From contig DUOR01000309.1 of assembly GCA_012838715.1 (NCBI GenBank), positions 1 through 7,284 of the forward strand: 7,284 nt of DNA, given 5' to 3'. This document shows, one piece after another, positions 5,865-7,284 of this stretch. Positions within the stretch are counted from its first letter, which is position 1. Every line of letters begins with the position of its first letter. Source of the DNA: Actinomycetales bacterium. GTDB lineage: Bacteria > Actinomycetota > Actinomycetes > Mycobacteriales > Mycobacteriaceae. The notes under the pieces were generated by a model, which saw nothing but the letters and a program-made list of their open reading frames with translations, was not told the origin of the DNA and ran no database searches. Both the position numbers and the translations under genes were made by a program.

Positions 5865-6470
5865 TTACTTCGAGTAGAACTCGACGATGAGCTGCTCCTG
5901 CAGCGGGACGTCGATCTGGGCGCGCTCGGGCAGCTGGTGCACGAGGATGCGCAGCGTCTCGGGGACGACCTGGAGCCAGGCCGGGACGACGGCGTCGACC
6001 AGGGTCTCCTGGGCGTCCTCGAACCAGATCATCTTGCGCGACTTCGGGCGCACGTCGATGATGTCGTACTGGGTCACCTGGAAGGAAGGCACGTTGACCT
6101 TCTTGCCGTTGACGGTGAAGTGGCCGTGGGAGACCAGCTGGCGGGCCTGGCGGCGGGTGCGCGCGAGGCCGGCGCGGTAGACGACGTTGTCGAGGCGCGA
6201 CTCGAGCAGGATCACGAGGTTGTCGCCGGTCTTGCCGGGGCGACGGTTCGCCTCGGCGTAGTAGCGGCGGAACTGCTTCTCCATGACGCCGTAGGTGAAG
6301 CGGGCCTTCTGCTTCTCCTGCAGCTGGAGGAGGTACTCGGACTCCTTGATGCGGGCGCGGCCGGCCTGCCCGGGCGGGTAGGGGCGACGCTCGAAGGACA
6401 TGTCGCCGCCGACGAGGTCGACGCGGAGGCGACGGGACTTGCGGGTTGCGGGACCGGTGTAACGGGCCAT
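5865..6470 (-). CDS. rpsD: 30S ribosomal protein S4
   Basis: S4 is a primary 16S rRNA-binding protein that nucleates assembly of the 30S body. In E. coli it also represses translation of the alpha operon. The 201-residue product starts MARYTGPATRKSRRL, has KESEYLLQLQEKQKARFTYG (42-61), and an S4 RNA-binding domain (about 91-155) including SRLDNVVYRAGLARTRRQAR (91-110) and SHGHFTVNG (114-122). It ends IVEFYSK. There is no cysteine anywhere, so this is the zinc-free 'C-minus' form. ATG is preceded by AGGAG with an 8-base gap. It follows rpsK by 23 bases. No S4-binding leader can be judged, because the sequence upstream of rpsM is outside the window. Confidence 0.99.
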   Translation of the reverse strand: MARYTGPATRKSRRLRVDLVGGDMSFERRPYPPGQAGRARIKESEYLLQLQEKQKARFTYGVMEKQFRRYYAEANRRPGKTGDNLVILLESRLDNVVYRAGLARTRRQARQLVSHGHFTVNGKKVNVPSFQVTQYDIIDVRPKSRKMIWFEDAQETLVDAVVPAWLQVVPETLRILVHQLPERAQIDVPLQEQLIVEFYSK

Positions 6471-6493
6471 TGTGTTCTCTCCTTTACCTGGTC

Positions 6494-6898
6494 TTAGACG
6501 CGACGACGCTTCGGCGGACGGCAGCCGTTGTGCGGCTGGGGCGTCACGTCGGAGATCGAGCTGACCTCGAGGCCGGCGGCCTGGAGGGAACGGATGGCGG
6601 TCTCGCGGCCCGAACCCGGGCCCTTGACGAAGACGTCGACCTTCTTCATGCCGTGCTCCTGCGCCTTGCGGGCGGCGTTCTCGGCGGCCATCTGCGCGGC
6701 GAACGGGGTGGACTTACGGGAGCCCTTGAACCCGACGTGGCCGGAGGAGGCCCAGGAAATGACGGCACCCTTCGGGTCCGTGATGGACACGATGGTGTTG
6801 TTGAAGGTGGACTTGATGTAGGCGTGGCCCTGGGCCACGTTCTTCTTTGCCACGCGGCGGCCAGTGCGGCGGCCGGCGGCGGACTTCTGAGCTGCCAT
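6494..6898 (-). CDS. rpsK: 30S ribosomal protein S11
   Basis: S11 sits on the platform of the 30S subunit and contacts 16S rRNA near the E site. The 134 residues show a basic N-terminus (1-20), [20 protein letters not shown] (25-44), [19 protein letters not shown] (51-69), the GPGSGRE turn (93-99), and the signature C-terminus [18 protein letters not shown]. Length is normal for the family. The start is 3 bases after the rpsM stop, so its ribosome-binding region (GGGAAGAAGAAG) lies inside the Lys codons at the rpsM end. Translation is probably coupled to rpsM. Confidence 0.99.
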   Translation of the reverse strand: MAAQKSAAGRRTGRRVAKKNVAQGHAYIKSTFNNTIVSITDPKGAVISWASSGHVGFKGSRKSTPFAAQMAAENAARKAQEHGMKKVDVFVKGPGSGRETAIRSLQAAGLEVSSISDVTPQPHNGCRPPKRRRV

Positions 6899-6901
6899 GT
6901 T

Positions 6902-7270
6902 TTACTTCTTCTTCCCGGCGATCGTCTTCTTCGGACCCTTGCGGGTGCGAGCGTTGGTCTTGGTGCGCTGGCCACGGACGGGCAGGCCACGACGGTGGCG
7001 CAGGCCCTGGTAGGAGCCGATCTCGATCTTGCGGCGGATGTCGGCCTGGACCTCGCGGCGGAGGTCACCCTCGACCTTCCACGAAGACTCGATGGCGTCA
7101 CGCAGGGACGAAACCTGCTCGTCCGACAGGTCGTCGGTGCGCAGGTCCGGGGAGATGCCGGTCTTCTCCAGCAGCTCGGCGGCACGGGCGGGGCCGATGC
7201 CGTAGATGTAGGTCAGCGCGATCTCCATGCGCTTGTCGCGCGGGAGGTCAACGCCCATGAGACGTGCCAT
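6902..7270 (-). CDS. rpsM: 30S ribosomal protein S13
   Basis: S13 is in the head of the 30S subunit, where it contacts the P-site tRNA and helps form bridges to the 50S. The 122 residues carry [20 protein letters not shown] (6-25), GPARAAELL (26-34), the helix [20 protein letters not shown] (70-89), [20 protein letters not shown] (91-110) and a Lys-rich tail ending AGKKK. The gene is complete: ATG at 7270, with only 14 upstream bases in view (a GGAAA at the edge may be part of its ribosome-binding site). It is the first visible gene of the operon; upstream genes are outside the window. Confidence 0.99.
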   Translation of the reverse strand: MARLMGVDLPRDKRMEIALTYIYGIGPARAAELLEKTGISPDLRTDDLSDEQVSSLRDAIESSWKVEGDLRREVQADIRRKIEIGSYQGLRHRRGLPVRGQRTKTNARTRKGPKKTIAGKKK

Positions 7271-7284
7271 CAGGCAGTGTTTCC

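Overview
The window is a stretch of core chromosome from a high-GC actinobacterium, most likely Corynebacterium or a close relative in the Mycobacteriales. The reasons are the gene order rpsM-rpsK-rpsD-rpoA-rplQ-truA, RpoA and ribosomal protein sequences that read as corynebacterial, a cysteine-free S4, an L17 with a long acidic tail, and a large membrane protein of the DUF6541 type directly after truA. This assignment is from memory of the families; no search was run. Every convincing gene is on the minus strand, so transcription runs from right (7284) to left (1).

Right part (7270 to 4115): the end of the ribosomal protein 'alpha' operon. rpsM (S13), rpsK (S11), rpsD (S4), rpoA (RNA polymerase alpha) and rplQ (L17) are all intact. 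Gaps are 3, 23, 135 and 43 bases. The 135-base rpsD-rpoA gap stands out: it holds two stem-loops and a weak possible promoter. A strong intrinsic terminator (10-bp perfect outer stem plus a T-rich tail) lies 23 bases after rplQ and closes this block.

Middle (3917 to 2874): truA, tRNA pseudouridine synthase A, with the catalytic Asp in GRTDAGVHA. It has no convincing Shine-Dalgarno. A possible promoter sits at the right distance for a leaderless mRNA starting on its GTG. Its C-terminus carries a Gly/Asp repeat tail.

Left part (2801 to 354): an 815-residue polytopic membrane protein of unknown function with a DUF6541-like extracytoplasmic motif, a TTG start backed by a strong AGGAGG, and a 45-bp in-frame tandem repeat. 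It follows truA by 72 bases and is probably cotranscribed with it. The last 353 bases have no convincing gene but contain a 93-bp structure with near-perfect 21-bp inverted repeats and lower GC than its surroundings. In related genomes the region after truA often leads to an ESX-4 type VII secretion locus; that would lie beyond the left edge and cannot be seen.

The genes serve ribosome assembly, transcription and tRNA modification, with one envelope protein appended. I found no defence system, mobile gene, CRISPR array or RNA gene. The most interesting points are the 93-bp inverted repeat, the structured rpsD-rpoA gap and the uncharacterised membrane protein with its internal repeat.
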